The notes: a model not told the origin generated them from the sequence alone. Shown: positions 1 through 5,411, counted from the first letter of the stretch. The stretch is 8,589 nt of DNA from Nocardioidaceae bacterium (GCA_013696015.1 JACCZI010000086.1:1-8589), one strand, 5' to 3'. Numbers and translations: made by a program.

Positions 1-262
1 ACCGTTGAGGCGAGCTCGGCGTAGCTGAGTGCCGCCAGCGCGCAGACGATCCCGGCGCGACGAACGACAGTGCAACAGCCGGCCCGGCACTTTCCTTGGC
101 GGCCGCCCCGGTCAGGACGAAGATGCCGGTCCCGATGATGACGCCGATCCCGAAGACCGTCAGGTCGAGCGCGGACAGATCCTTCTTCAGCTGGTGCTCG
201 GGTTCCTCGGTGTCCTTGATCGACTGCTCGATCGACTTCGTCCGCAGCAGACTCAGACTCAT
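1..262 (-). CDS. APC-family amino acid permease, N-terminal fragment, apparently frameshifted
   Basis: This is an integral membrane amino acid or polyamine permease of the APC superfamily, running off the left edge. Translation from the ATG at 262 begins MSLSLLRTKSIEQSIKDTEE and continues LKKDLSALDLTVFGIGVIIGTGIFVLTG. That is the usual charged cytoplasmic N-terminus followed by TM1 with the GxGIIxGTGIFVLTG signature, at about residues 40-54. AGPAVALSFVA follows. From about base 57 leftward the family-like sequence (GIVCALAALSYAELAST) is found only in a different frame, so one base seems to be missing in the GC run at 53-60. The original frame stays open to the edge but reads PGSSARWRHS, unlike the family. 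Only about 87 of some 480-500 expected residues are visible. It follows dxs on the same strand after an 87 bp gap. Substrate is unknown. Family is confident; whether the gene is broken or the base is a sequence error is not decidable here. Confidence 0.8.
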   Translation of the reverse strand, partial: MSLSLLRTKSIEQSIKDTEEPEHQLKKDLSALDLTVFGIGVIIGTGIFVLTGAAAKESAGPAVALSFVAPGSSARWRHSATPSSPQR

Positions 263-349
263 GGCCCCACCTTCGGAGGTACCCGTCCCGACTGGCCGCC
301 ACCCTAGACCCGCCGGACCCGAAGCCGACAGCCTCGCCGCGGAACTAGA
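263..349 (-). other. Intergenic gap between dxs and permease
   Basis: These 87 bp separate dxs from the co-directional permease. There is no clear terminator hairpin followed by a T-run. On the minus strand a TAGGGT hexamer about 35 nt before the permease start could serve as a -10 element, but no -35 is evident. Read-through from dxs is also possible. Confidence 0.35.
265..273 (-). promoter_or_regulatory. Ribosome binding site of the permease
   Basis: On the minus strand AAGGTGGGG ends two bases before the ATG at 262, with AAGG about 7 nt from the start codon. It is a usable but not canonical Shine-Dalgarno sequence. It supports the ATG at 262 because the residues that follow match the normal APC N-terminus. 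Confidence 0.5.
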
Positions 350-2224
350 CTAGTTAGATCCGTCCTGCCGCATAATGTCCACGGTGTCCTGCGTAATGGC
401 GTCGGCCGTCAGTCCCACCTCGGCCAGGATCGTGTCTCGGGAGTCGTGCTGGAGGAAGCGCGGCGGGATCGCGTGCACCCGTGCCGGTGTTCTCACCTGT
501 GCGTCGGCCAGGGCGGTGACCAGCGCCGACCCGAAGCCGCCGGTGCGTACGTTGTCCTCGACGGTGACCACGAGACGGTGTTGCGCCGCCAGGTCGACCA
601 GGACTTCTTCGACGGGCTTGACCCAGCGCGGGTCCACCAGTGTCACCCCGTACCCCTCGGCTCGCAGCTTCTCGCTCACCTCGACACCGGTCCGCACCAT
701 TGCCCCGACCGCGACCACCAGCACCTCGTAGTCGCCCTCGCGGACGATGACGTCTGCGGCACCGACCCGGGCGGCGGCGGCGATGTCGTCGTGGAGCGGC
801 CCCTTGGGCCAGCGCACCGCGGTGGGTGCGTCCCCCACCCGCACCGCTTCCCGCAGCAGCTCACGCAGCCGGGTGCCGTCGCGCGGCGCCGCCAGCCGCA
901 GGGTCGGGACGACACCGAGCAGGCTCATGTCCCACATGCCGTTGTGGCTCGGCCCGTCGTCGCCGGTTACGCCGGCCCGGTCGAGGACGAACGTGACGCC
1001 ACAGCGGTGCAGCGCGACGTCGAGCAGGACCTGGTCCACGGCACGGGTGAGAAAGGTCGAGTAGATCGCCACGACGGGGTGCATGCCGCCGAGCGCCAGC
1101 CCGGCCGCACTGGTCACCGCATGCTGCTCGGCGATCCCGACGTCGAAGTGCCGGTCCGGGAAACGGGTCGCGAAGGCGTCCAGCCCGGTGGGGTAGGTCA
1201 TGGCCGCCGTCACCGTGACGACGTCCGCCCGTTCCTCGCCGATCCGGACGATCTCGTCGCGGAACACAGAGCCCCACGAAGCGGCCGGCACGCTAATCAC
1301 GTCACCGGTCTCCGGGTCGAATGGATGAGCCTGATGCATCTGGTCGGCCTCGTTGCGCATCGCGATGTCGTAGCCGGCGCCCTTGGTGGTGCGGACGTGC
1401 ACCAGGACGGGTGCGCCGAAGTTGCGGGCCTGCGTCAGGGCCTGCTCTACGGCCGGCCGGTCGTGACCGTCGATCGGGCCCACGTACTTGAGGCCGAGGT
1501 CCTCGAACATGCCCTGCGGAGCCAGCGCGTCCTTGACGCCCTTCTTGATCGCGTGCAGCGCGTCATACGTCGGCGGCCCCACGAGGCGGATGCGGTTGAG
1601 CCGCTCCTTGACCAGGTCCAGCGTCTCCTCGTACCGCGGGTTCGTCCGCAGCGCCGCCAGGTGGTTGGCCAGCCCGCCCACCGTCGGGGTGTAGGAGCGG
1701 CCGTTGTCGTTGACGACGATCACCACCGGTCGGCTGGCCGCGGCGATGTTGTTGAGCGCCTCCCACGCCATGCCTCCGGTCAGCGCTCCGTCGCCGATCA
1801 CGGCCACCACATGGCGGTCCTGGCCGGTGAGCGCGTACGCCTTCGCCAACCCGTCGGCGTACGACAGGCTGGTCGACGCGTGGGAGTTCTCGATCACGTC
1901 GTGGACCGACTCGGCCGCACTGGGATAGCCGGACAGGCCACCCTTCTTGCGCAGCCGGTCGAAGCCGTCGGCTCGACCGGTGAGCATCTTGTGGACGTAC
2001 GCCTGGTGCCCGGTGTCGAACAGGATCCTGTCAGTCGGTGAGTCGAAGACCCGGTGCAGCGCGAGGGTCAGCTCGACGACACCGAGGTTCGGTCCGAGGT
2101 GACCGCCGTTGCAGGCCACCGCGGTGATGATCCGCTGCCGGATCTCGGTTGCCAGGTCGTCGAGCTCGTCGTCGCTGAGGTGGCGCAGATCGCGCGGGCT
2201 GCCGATCCCGTCCAGCAGCCCCAT
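350..2224 (-). CDS. dxs: 1-deoxy-D-xylulose-5-phosphate synthase
   Basis: Cytoplasmic thiamine diphosphate enzyme that condenses pyruvate and glyceraldehyde 3-phosphate to DXP, the entry step of the MEP isoprenoid pathway and a precursor source for thiamine and pyridoxal. At 624 residues it has normal family length. Seen in order: His42 in GGHLGPNLG; His73 in DTGHQAYVHKMLTGR; the ThDP/Mg signature from GDGALTGG (Asp145) to VNDN (Asn174); the LGLKYVGPIDGHD segment near 244-255; the transketolase pyrimidine domain with catalytic Glu366 in DVGIAEQHAV; RAGVTGDDGPSHNGMWD at 416-432; and a C-terminal transketolase domain with VTVEDNVRTGGFGSAL. The ATG is preceded by GGAGG at 8 nt, and N-terminal MGLLDGIGSPRDLRHLS is typical, so the start is secure. 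All expected active-site residues are present. It is divergent from the HIT gene across 141 bp. Confidence 0.98.
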   Translation of the reverse strand: MGLLDGIGSPRDLRHLSDDELDDLATEIRQRIITAVACNGGHLGPNLGVVELTLALHRVFDSPTDRILFDTGHQAYVHKMLTGRADGFDRLRKKGGLSGYPSAAESVHDVIENSHASTSLSYADGLAKAYALTGQDRHVVAVIGDGALTGGMAWEALNNIAAASRPVVIVVNDNGRSYTPTVGGLANHLAALRTNPRYEETLDLVKERLNRIRLVGPPTYDALHAIKKGVKDALAPQGMFEDLGLKYVGPIDGHDRPAVEQALTQARNFGAPVLVHVRTTKGAGYDIAMRNEADQMHQAHPFDPETGDVISVPAASWGSVFRDEIVRIGEERADVVTVTAAMTYPTGLDAFATRFPDRHFDVGIAEQHAVTSAAGLALGGMHPVVAIYSTFLTRAVDQVLLDVALHRCGVTFVLDRAGVTGDDGPSHNGMWDMSLLGVVPTLRLAAPRDGTRLRELLREAVRVGDAPTAVRWPKGPLHDDIAAAARVGAADVIVREGDYEVLVVAVGAMVRTGVEVSEKLRAEGYGVTLVDPRWVKPVEEVLVDLAAQHRLVVTVEDNVRTGGFGSALVTALADAQVRTPARVHAIPPRFLQHDSRDTILAEVGLTADAITQDTVDIMRQDGSN

Positions 2225-2232
2225 GCGTCTGA

Positions 2233-2237
2233 CCTCC
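2233..2237 (-). promoter_or_regulatory. Shine-Dalgarno site of dxs
   Basis: GGAGG on the minus strand lies 8 nt before the dxs ATG at 2224. It is a canonical site and contrasts with the SD-less GTG starts of several neighbours. Confidence 0.8.
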
Positions 2238-2285
2238 GGGAGTCGATCGTGCGGCAGTCGAGTGTCGATGTCTCGATGGTAGGCA

Positions 2286-2340
2286 GAACGTGTTCATCAT
2301 GCGTTAACGCGGGGCCGCCAGCGGCCTGTGAGGTCCCTCA
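2286..2340. promoter_or_regulatory. Cluster of four short inverted repeats in the dxs/HIT divergent promoter region
   Basis: Four dyads sit almost end to end: GAACGTGTTC (2286-2295, arms of 4 around GT), GCGTTAACGC (2301-2310, fully palindromic), GGCCGCCAGCGGCC (2313-2326, arms of 6 around CA) and TGAGGTCCCTCA (2329-2340, arms of 5 around TC). The last falls where the -35 region of the HIT promoter should be, and the group lies 62-116 bp upstream of the dxs start. This suggests operator sites for one or more dimeric regulators acting on both genes. The regulator is not identifiable. Alternatively some dyads are chance products of GC-rich sequence. Confidence 0.45.
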
Positions 2341-2353
2341 TGGGCGGTCGCCC

Positions 2354-2359
2354 TACGCT
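2354..2359 (+). promoter_or_regulatory. Putative -10 element of the HIT gene (leaderless)
   Basis: TACGCT fits the actinobacterial TANNNT -10 pattern. It is followed by 6 nt (GCGGAC) and then the GTG start, so transcription would begin at or next to the start codon. No Shine-Dalgarno sequence is present in between. Confidence 0.55.
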
Positions 2360-2365
2360 GCGGAC

Positions 2366-2785
2366 GTGGCGTGCCTCTTCTGCGCGATCGTGGCGGGTGA
2401 GACACCGGCACATCGGGTGCTCGACACCGAGCACGTGGTCGGATTCCTCGACATCCGGCCGGTCTTCAAGGGCCATGTCCTGCTGGTCCCCCGTGAGCAC
2501 CACGAGAACCTCGCCGCCGTGCCGCCTGCTCTGTTCGCGCCGCTGTTCGAGCAAGTGCAGCGCGTCTCGAGCGGGCTGCTGTCGGCGCTCGACGCGCAGG
2601 GGTCTTTGGTCGCCCTGAACAATGTCGTCAGCCAGAGCGTCCCCCACGTCCATGTGCACGTCGTGCCACGCCGCCGCAAGGACGGGCTGCGCGGCTTCTT
2701 TTGGCCACGCACGACCTACGCCGACGACGCGGAGGCCGAGGCGTACGCCGAACGGCTCCGCGACGCACTCGAGATCAGGCGGTGA
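2366..2785 (+). CDS. HIT-family (histidine triad) nucleotide-binding hydrolase
   Basis: Predicted small cytoplasmic HIT-superfamily protein of 139 residues. Such proteins hydrolyse or transfer nucleotidyl groups from substrates such as adenosine phosphoramidates or dinucleoside polyphosphates; the actual substrate is unknown. The N-terminus has MACLFCAIVAGETPAHRV, with the CxxC pair Cys3/Cys6 that in many bacterial HIT proteins helps bind zinc. FLDIRPVFKGHVLLVPREHHENL (28-49) is the typical HIT core. SQSVPHVHVHVVPR carries the triad His94, His96, His98 in the HxHxHxx motif. The GTG at 2366 is chosen because homologous sequence begins exactly there and a TACGCT hexamer lies 6 nt upstream. The frame is open further upstream to 2054 but that part runs antisense through dxs and is unlike the family. 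It is divergent from dxs, and its end overlaps the convergent flavin reductase gene by 11 bp. Confidence 0.93.
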   Translation: MACLFCAIVAGETPAHRVLDTEHVVGFLDIRPVFKGHVLLVPREHHENLAAVPPALFAPLFEQVQRVSSGLLSALDAQGSLVALNNVVSQSVPHVHVHVVPRRRKDGLRGFFWPRTTYADDAEAEAYAERLRDALEIRR

Positions 2786-3287
2786 AGTAACGGCCGCGGC
2801 GGTAGAGCAGCGGGTCGGAGTCCTCACCGAGCACCACGTGTTCGATCTCCGCCTCGACCAGCAACGACCAACCCACCTGCCGTGGGTCGGTGGCGACCCG
2901 GCAGCCGGCCCAGGCCGGGGCGTCGTCCAGCACCGGTCCCCACTCGGTGGGTCGCCACTCCGCCATGCGGAACGGCCCGCCGGGTGCCGGTGCGGTGCCC
3001 GCGAAGGCGTCAGCCATTGCCCGGTGAGGCCACCGCAGCACACTGATCGCCAGCCGGCCGGTGCCACGCATCACCTCGGCGACGTCGGCGTCGGGATCGA
3101 CAAGACCGAGGACGCGCCCCGGCTCGCCGCCGGCCACCAGCATCGAGGAGACGGTCAGGCCGGCCATGGTTCCCTCCCCACCGGCAGTCCACACCGTCAC
3201 CGCGGCGCCCAGCCTGCCGCGTAGCCGGCGTACCGGATCACGCTTGTCGTCCGACGGCAGGAACGGGTGCGAGGAGTGGATCGTCAC
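2775..3287 (-). CDS. Flavin reductase-like, FMN-binding split-barrel protein
   Basis: Predicted 170-residue cytoplasmic protein of the flavin reductase family. Members bind FMN or FAD and often reduce free flavin with NAD(P)H for partner monooxygenases. Here no monooxygenase gene is adjacent, so the role is open. The fold is suggested by GAAVTVWTAG (27-36), the flavin-binding segment MAGLTVSSMLVAGGEP (41-56), VLGLVDPDADVAEVM (59-73), GRLAISVLRWPH (77-88) and a C-terminal VGWSLLVEAEIEHVVLGED followed by LLYRRGRYFT. Length is normal for the family. The GTG start lies 19 nt after the stop of the unknown protein upstream on the same strand, so the two are probably cotranscribed. AGGATGGG just before the start could be a weak Shine-Dalgarno, or CAGGAT could be a second promoter element. 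The 3' end overlaps the HIT gene. Confidence 0.85.
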   Translation of the reverse strand: MTIHSSHPFLPSDDKRDPVRRLRGRLGAAVTVWTAGGEGTMAGLTVSSMLVAGGEPGRVLGLVDPDADVAEVMRGTGRLAISVLRWPHRAMADAFAGTAPAPGGPFRMAEWRPTEWGPVLDDAPAWAGCRVATDPRQVGWSLLVEAEIEHVVLGEDSDPLLYRRGRYFTA

Positions 3288-3293
3288 GCACCC

Positions 3294-3299
3294 ATCCTG
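3294..3299 (-). promoter_or_regulatory. CAGGAT element before flavin reductase: weak SD or leaderless -10
   Basis: On the minus strand CAGGAT is followed by GGGTGC and the GTG start. It resembles the TACGCT-N6-GTG layout of neighbouring genes, but AGGATGGG also resembles a degenerate Shine-Dalgarno, and the gene follows another by only 19 nt. The two readings cannot be separated from sequence. Confidence 0.3.
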
Positions 3300-3306
3300 C
3301 CGTCGA

Positions 3307-3690
3307 TCACAGTCGCGCGTGGAAGCGCCGCCCTCGCAGCGCCTCCTCGACGAGGCCCACCGAGCGGCGCAGGGCGGTCAGCCGCGCTTCCTCACGTGCC
3401 CAGGTCGCCATGGCGCGCTCCACCACGTCTGGGTCTGCCACGTCGCGAAGCGACGTGCGCCCCTCCGAGAGGCCGCGACGGGCTGCGGCGTGCATGGCCT
3501 CGACGTGCAACACGGCGAAGCGGGCCAGCACCACGGCGTGGCGCCGCAGCCCGGAGTAGCCGCGGTACTCCGGCGGACACACGTCGAGCAGCCAGCGGAC
3601 CGCGTCGTCCGCCCACCCCGGCGCTCCGGGCGGCGGCACTTCGGCGGGCCAGCCGGGCGGCGCCACCCCCTCACCCGTTCGGTCGGACAC
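3307..3690 (-). CDS. Conserved hypothetical protein, actinobacterial type
   Basis: This 127-residue protein of unknown function resembles from memory a family of uncharacterised actinobacterial proteins that share a proline-rich head, a PPEYRGY-like motif and a C-terminal VGLVEEALRGRRF-type tail. Visible here: N-terminal MSDRTGEGVAPPGWPAEVPP, ADDAVRWLLDVCPPEYRGYS (28-47), then a largely helical, Arg/Ala/Glu-rich body (RRHAVVLARFAVLHVEAMHA, then repeated charged helices) and the ending VEEALRGRRFHARL. There is no signal peptide, membrane segment or catalytic motif. The start is a GTG at 3690 with CAGGGT 6 nt upstream and no good Shine-Dalgarno. It is first in a likely two-gene unit with the flavin reductase and divergent from the GNAT gene. 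Coding potential is supported by the conserved-looking motifs; no function is proposed. Confidence 0.78.
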   Translation of the reverse strand: MSDRTGEGVAPPGWPAEVPPPGAPGWADDAVRWLLDVCPPEYRGYSGLRRHAVVLARFAVLHVEAMHAAARRGLSEGRTSLRDVADPDVVERAMATWAREEARLTALRRSVGLVEEALRGRRFHARL

Positions 3691-3696
3691 GGCCGA

Positions 3697-3702
3697 ACCC
3701 TG
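3697..3702 (-). promoter_or_regulatory. Putative -10 element of the unknown-protein/flavin reductase unit
   Basis: CAGGGT on the minus strand is followed by TCGGCC (6 nt) and the GTG at 3690. The spacing matches a leaderless start. The first base deviates from TANNNT, and AGGG might instead act as a poor Shine-Dalgarno, so the call is tentative. Confidence 0.35.
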
Positions 3703-3759
3703 CCACGCATGCCCGGCGAGGCACTCGCCGGTCCGTGGTGCGGTCGCGTCACACCGTTA

Positions 3760-3773
3760 CCAGGTTCACCTGG
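3760..3773. promoter_or_regulatory. 14 bp palindrome CCAGGT-TC-ACCTGG
   Basis: Perfect 6 bp arms flank a 2 bp centre. It lies between two divergent genes, 4 bp before the 40 bp inverted repeat, so a protein-binding operator is more likely than a terminator. No matching regulator gene is next to it. Confidence 0.45.
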
Positions 3774-3777
3774 GATG

Positions 3778-3817
3778 GGGTCACTTCCAACGGGTTGGAA
3801 CCCATTGGAGGTGACCC
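3778..3817. repeat. 40 bp imperfect inverted repeat with phased TTGGA half-sites
   Basis: Left arm 3778-3795 and right arm 3800-3817 are 18 bp each and match at 16 of 18 positions when inverted, around a TGGA loop. The outer GGGTCAC/GTGACCC is perfect. Within it TTCCAA (3785-3790), TTGGAA (3795-3800) and TTGGAG (3805-3810) begin at exact 10 bp intervals. Another TTGGAA begins 20 bp later at 3825, just outside the repeat, and CCATTGGA occurs twice (3802-3809 and 3822-3829). Helical phasing favours a multi-dimer protein-binding operator. As RNA the plus strand would also form a strong hairpin with a G-U pair. There is no T-run and no gene end here, so an intrinsic terminator is unlikely. Confidence 0.7.
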
Positions 3818-3870
3818 GCAGCCATTGGAAGCGCAGATGCACTCGCGTCGCGCCGAGGGGCGCAGCGCAC

Positions 3871-3876
3871 TACGTT
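3871..3876 (+). promoter_or_regulatory. Putative -10 element of the GNAT gene (leaderless)
   Basis: TACGTT fits TANNNT and is followed by 7 nt (CTCCGGT) and the GTG at 3884. No purine-rich Shine-Dalgarno lies in the gap, so a transcript starting at the GTG is the simplest reading. No clear -35 is seen. Confidence 0.55.
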
Positions 3877-3883
3877 CTCCGGT

Positions 3884-4330
3884 GTGATCAGCCACCACTG
3901 GCGCGGACACTTCGACAGCTCCGAGGTCAACGCGTTGCACGCCGAGGGTTTTTGCCACGCCCTCCTCGCCGACGACTGGTGGAGCCAGGTCAACCGGTGG
4001 AGTCTCGGCTGGGTCTGCGCTCGAGAGGACGAGGAGCTCGTAGGCTTCGTCAACGTGGCATGGGATGGCGTCGGTCACGCGTTCGTCCTCGACACCCTGG
4101 TAGCGCAGAAAGCCCGTCTGAAGGGCATAGGTCGCCATCTGGTACGGGTCGCCACCGAAGAGGCTCGACGCGCAGGCTGTGAATGGCTGCACGTCGACTT
4201 CGAGGACCACCTGCGGCATTTCTACCTGGACGGCTGCGGCTTCAGCCCGACCCCGGCCGGCCTGATCGCGTTACAACCCGTCGCGGTTACAGCGCCTCAG
4301 CTGCCTGGAGACAGCCGCTCGGCCAGATAG
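3884..4330 (+). CDS. GNAT-family N-acetyltransferase
   Basis: Predicted 148-residue acetyl-CoA-dependent acetyltransferase; the acceptor (small amine, peptide or protein) is unknown. The fold is visible as an N-terminal helical part (MISHHWRGHFDSSEVNALHA), strands CAREDEELVGFVNVAW (45-60) and HAFVLDTLVAQ (65-75), then the acetyl-CoA loop ARLKGIGRHLVRVATEEARRAG (77-98) with the Q/RxxGxG/A-type motif, then WLHVDFEDHLRHFYLDGCGFSPT (101-123), the usual C-terminal strand, helix and Y-x-x-x-GF element. Length is normal for a single GNAT domain. The GTG at 3884 is the most upstream start in frame and sits 7 nt after TACGTT. The last 34 bp overlap the convergent esterase, so the residues after about 137 are probably a dispensable tail. 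A large inverted repeat upstream may control it. Confidence 0.9.
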   Translation: MISHHWRGHFDSSEVNALHAEGFCHALLADDWWSQVNRWSLGWVCAREDEELVGFVNVAWDGVGHAFVLDTLVAQKARLKGIGRHLVRVATEEARRAGCEWLHVDFEDHLRHFYLDGCGFSPTPAGLIALQPVAVTAPQLPGDSRSAR

Positions 4331-5328
4331 CGCACCGCGGCCGGATACCGGTAGCCGATGTCGAAGTGGCCGCCGTCGAACAGCTCGAACGCCACATCCG
4401 TGACCCCAATGCCTCGCAGAGCGTCTCGGAACGCGACCGCAGCCAGGTCGAGGTAGAACTCGTCACGGGTGCCTGCGTCGAGCCAGATCCCCCGCAACCC
4501 GCGCAGCGCGTCGGCGTGGGTTGGCACCATCCGGATCGGGTCCCACGCCAGCCAGCGTTGCCAGACGTCCTCGCGGACGACGCCAGTAAGGGGTTCGAAC
4601 GGCAGCACCGGTGTCCCGTCCGCCTCCGCCGAGAAACACGCCGACAGGCCCAGCATCATTAACAGGTCTTCGTCGCCGTCCTTGGTGAACGCCGGTCGAG
4701 AGCAGAAGTCGTCCCACCAGCGGTGGATGTCGGCGTCGTACTCGCGTAGCAGGCGGACCGCCTTGCCGAAGGCCGGCAGGTAGTTCTGCTCGTACAAGCC
4801 GTCGCCGGCATGGCTGGCGAGCCCGCCGAACAGGTCGGGGCGCAGCATCGGGGTGATCATCGCCCCGAAGCCGCCGCTGGACTTGCCCGCGATCCCGCGG
4901 TGCGCCGGATCGTCGAGCGTGCGGTAGCGCGCATCCACGTAGGCGACGACCTCGTCGCACAGGTAGGTGTGATAGCGACCGGTCCCCGGTGAGTCGACGA
5001 ACTGGGATCCGCCATACCGAGTGAACGCGTCGACGAGCACGATCAGGCACGACGGTGCGGTGCCGGTTGCGAACAAGGCATCGGTGGCCTCGAGGAACGG
5101 CGTCCGGTAGGGCACCCGGTTGAACCAGCCCTGCACCTGGCCGGTGTAGCCCTGGATCACGTATATCGCCGGGTACCGACGGGCCGGTTGGTCGTCATAA
5201 CCAGGTGGCAGGTAGACGTACAGGGGGCGGTCGGCGGGATCGCCCAGCACGTTGCCCTCGAGCACGGTCGAGTGCATGGTGACCTCGTCGACGCGGCCAG
5301 CCAAGCCGCCTCCCACGTCGACGCTCAC
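4297..5328 (-). CDS. Alpha/beta-hydrolase-fold esterase
   Basis: Predicted 343-residue serine hydrolase of the putative-esterase type (esterase D/antigen 85-like fold), acting on a carboxylester of unknown identity. The conserved head GRVDEVTMHSTVLEGN leads to DPADRPLYVYLPPGYD and YPAIYVIQGYTGQ, which holds the oxyanion-side strand. The nucleophile elbow is GKSSGG with Ser150, the acid is probably Asp289 in DAGTRDEFYLD, and the base is His321 in FDGGHFDIGYR. No signal peptide is evident, so it is likely cytoplasmic, unlike secreted antigen 85 proteins. Two starts compete: GTG at 5328, 6 nt after TACGCT, and TTG at 5304 with GGGAGG 4 nt before it. GTG is preferred because the layout matches the HIT gene exactly. 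The frame stays open to 5559 but would then overlap the divergent phosphoribosyltransferase. It overlaps the GNAT gene by 34 bp at the 3' end. Confidence 0.88.
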   Translation of the reverse strand: MSVDVGGGLAGRVDEVTMHSTVLEGNVLGDPADRPLYVYLPPGYDDQPARRYPAIYVIQGYTGQVQGWFNRVPYRTPFLEATDALFATGTAPSCLIVLVDAFTRYGGSQFVDSPGTGRYHTYLCDEVVAYVDARYRTLDDPAHRGIAGKSSGGFGAMITPMLRPDLFGGLASHAGDGLYEQNYLPAFGKAVRLLREYDADIHRWWDDFCSRPAFTKDGDEDLLMMLGLSACFSAEADGTPVLPFEPLTGVVREDVWQRWLAWDPIRMVPTHADALRGLRGIWLDAGTRDEFYLDLAAVAFRDALRGIGVTDVAFELFDGGHFDIGYRYPAAVRYLAERLSPGS

Positions 5329-5334
5329 GGCCTG

Positions 5335-5340
5335 AGCGTA
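5335..5340 (-). promoter_or_regulatory. Putative -10 element of the esterase (leaderless)
   Basis: TACGCT on the minus strand is followed by CAGGCC and the GTG at 5328. This is the same hexamer and spacing as at the HIT gene 3 kb away. If it is used, the esterase begins MSVDVGGGLAGRV. Confidence 0.5.
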
Positions 5341-5399
5341 CGCTGCCACGACGCGGCCAACGCCAACCAGACATGATGCGCCGTCGTCACGGGCCGCGC

Positions 5400-5411
5400 G
5401 ATGGATCCATC
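5400..5411. promoter_or_regulatory. 12 bp perfect palindrome in the esterase/phosphoribosyltransferase gap
   Basis: GATGGATCCATC is fully self-complementary. It lies 28 bp before the phosphoribosyltransferase ATG and about 60 bp upstream of the putative esterase -10. The position fits an operator for the plus-strand gene, but no regulator is known. Confidence 0.4.

Larger units (their letters stand above)
3691..3883. other. Divergent intergenic region with two palindromic elements
   Basis: These 193 bp separate the minus-strand unknown-protein operon from the plus-strand GNAT gene and hold no credible gene. They contain the two putative start-proximal -10 elements at the ends, a 14 bp palindrome (3760-3773) and a 40 bp inverted repeat (3778-3817) with a further half-site at 3825-3830, described separately. 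This is the longest non-coding stretch in the window. Confidence 0.7.

Noticed and set aside
29..353. Short plus-strand open frames at the left edge
   Set aside because: They run antisense to the permease N-terminus, which has a family signature, and their translations are low complexity.
446..2041. Long plus-strand open frame (531 codons) antisense to dxs
   Set aside because: It is a GC-driven shadow of the dxs reading frame. Its translation is Arg/His/Gly-rich with no recognisable domain, and dxs has full motif support.
2286..2295. GAACGTGTTC as a LexA/SOS box
   Set aside because: The actinobacterial SOS box has GAAC and GTTC separated by 4 bp; here the gap is 2 bp.
2054..2365. N-terminal extension of the HIT gene
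   Set aside because: The frame is open, but this part is antisense to the dxs N-terminus and crosses its promoter. HIT-family sequence starts exactly at the GTG at 2366.
3778..3817. 40 bp inverted repeat as an intrinsic terminator
   Set aside because: It lies between two gene starts, not ends, and has no T-run on either side.
3749..4219. Minus-strand open frame of 156 codons over the GNAT gene
   Set aside because: It is antisense to a gene with clear GNAT motifs, crosses the inverted repeat, and has no recognisable domain.
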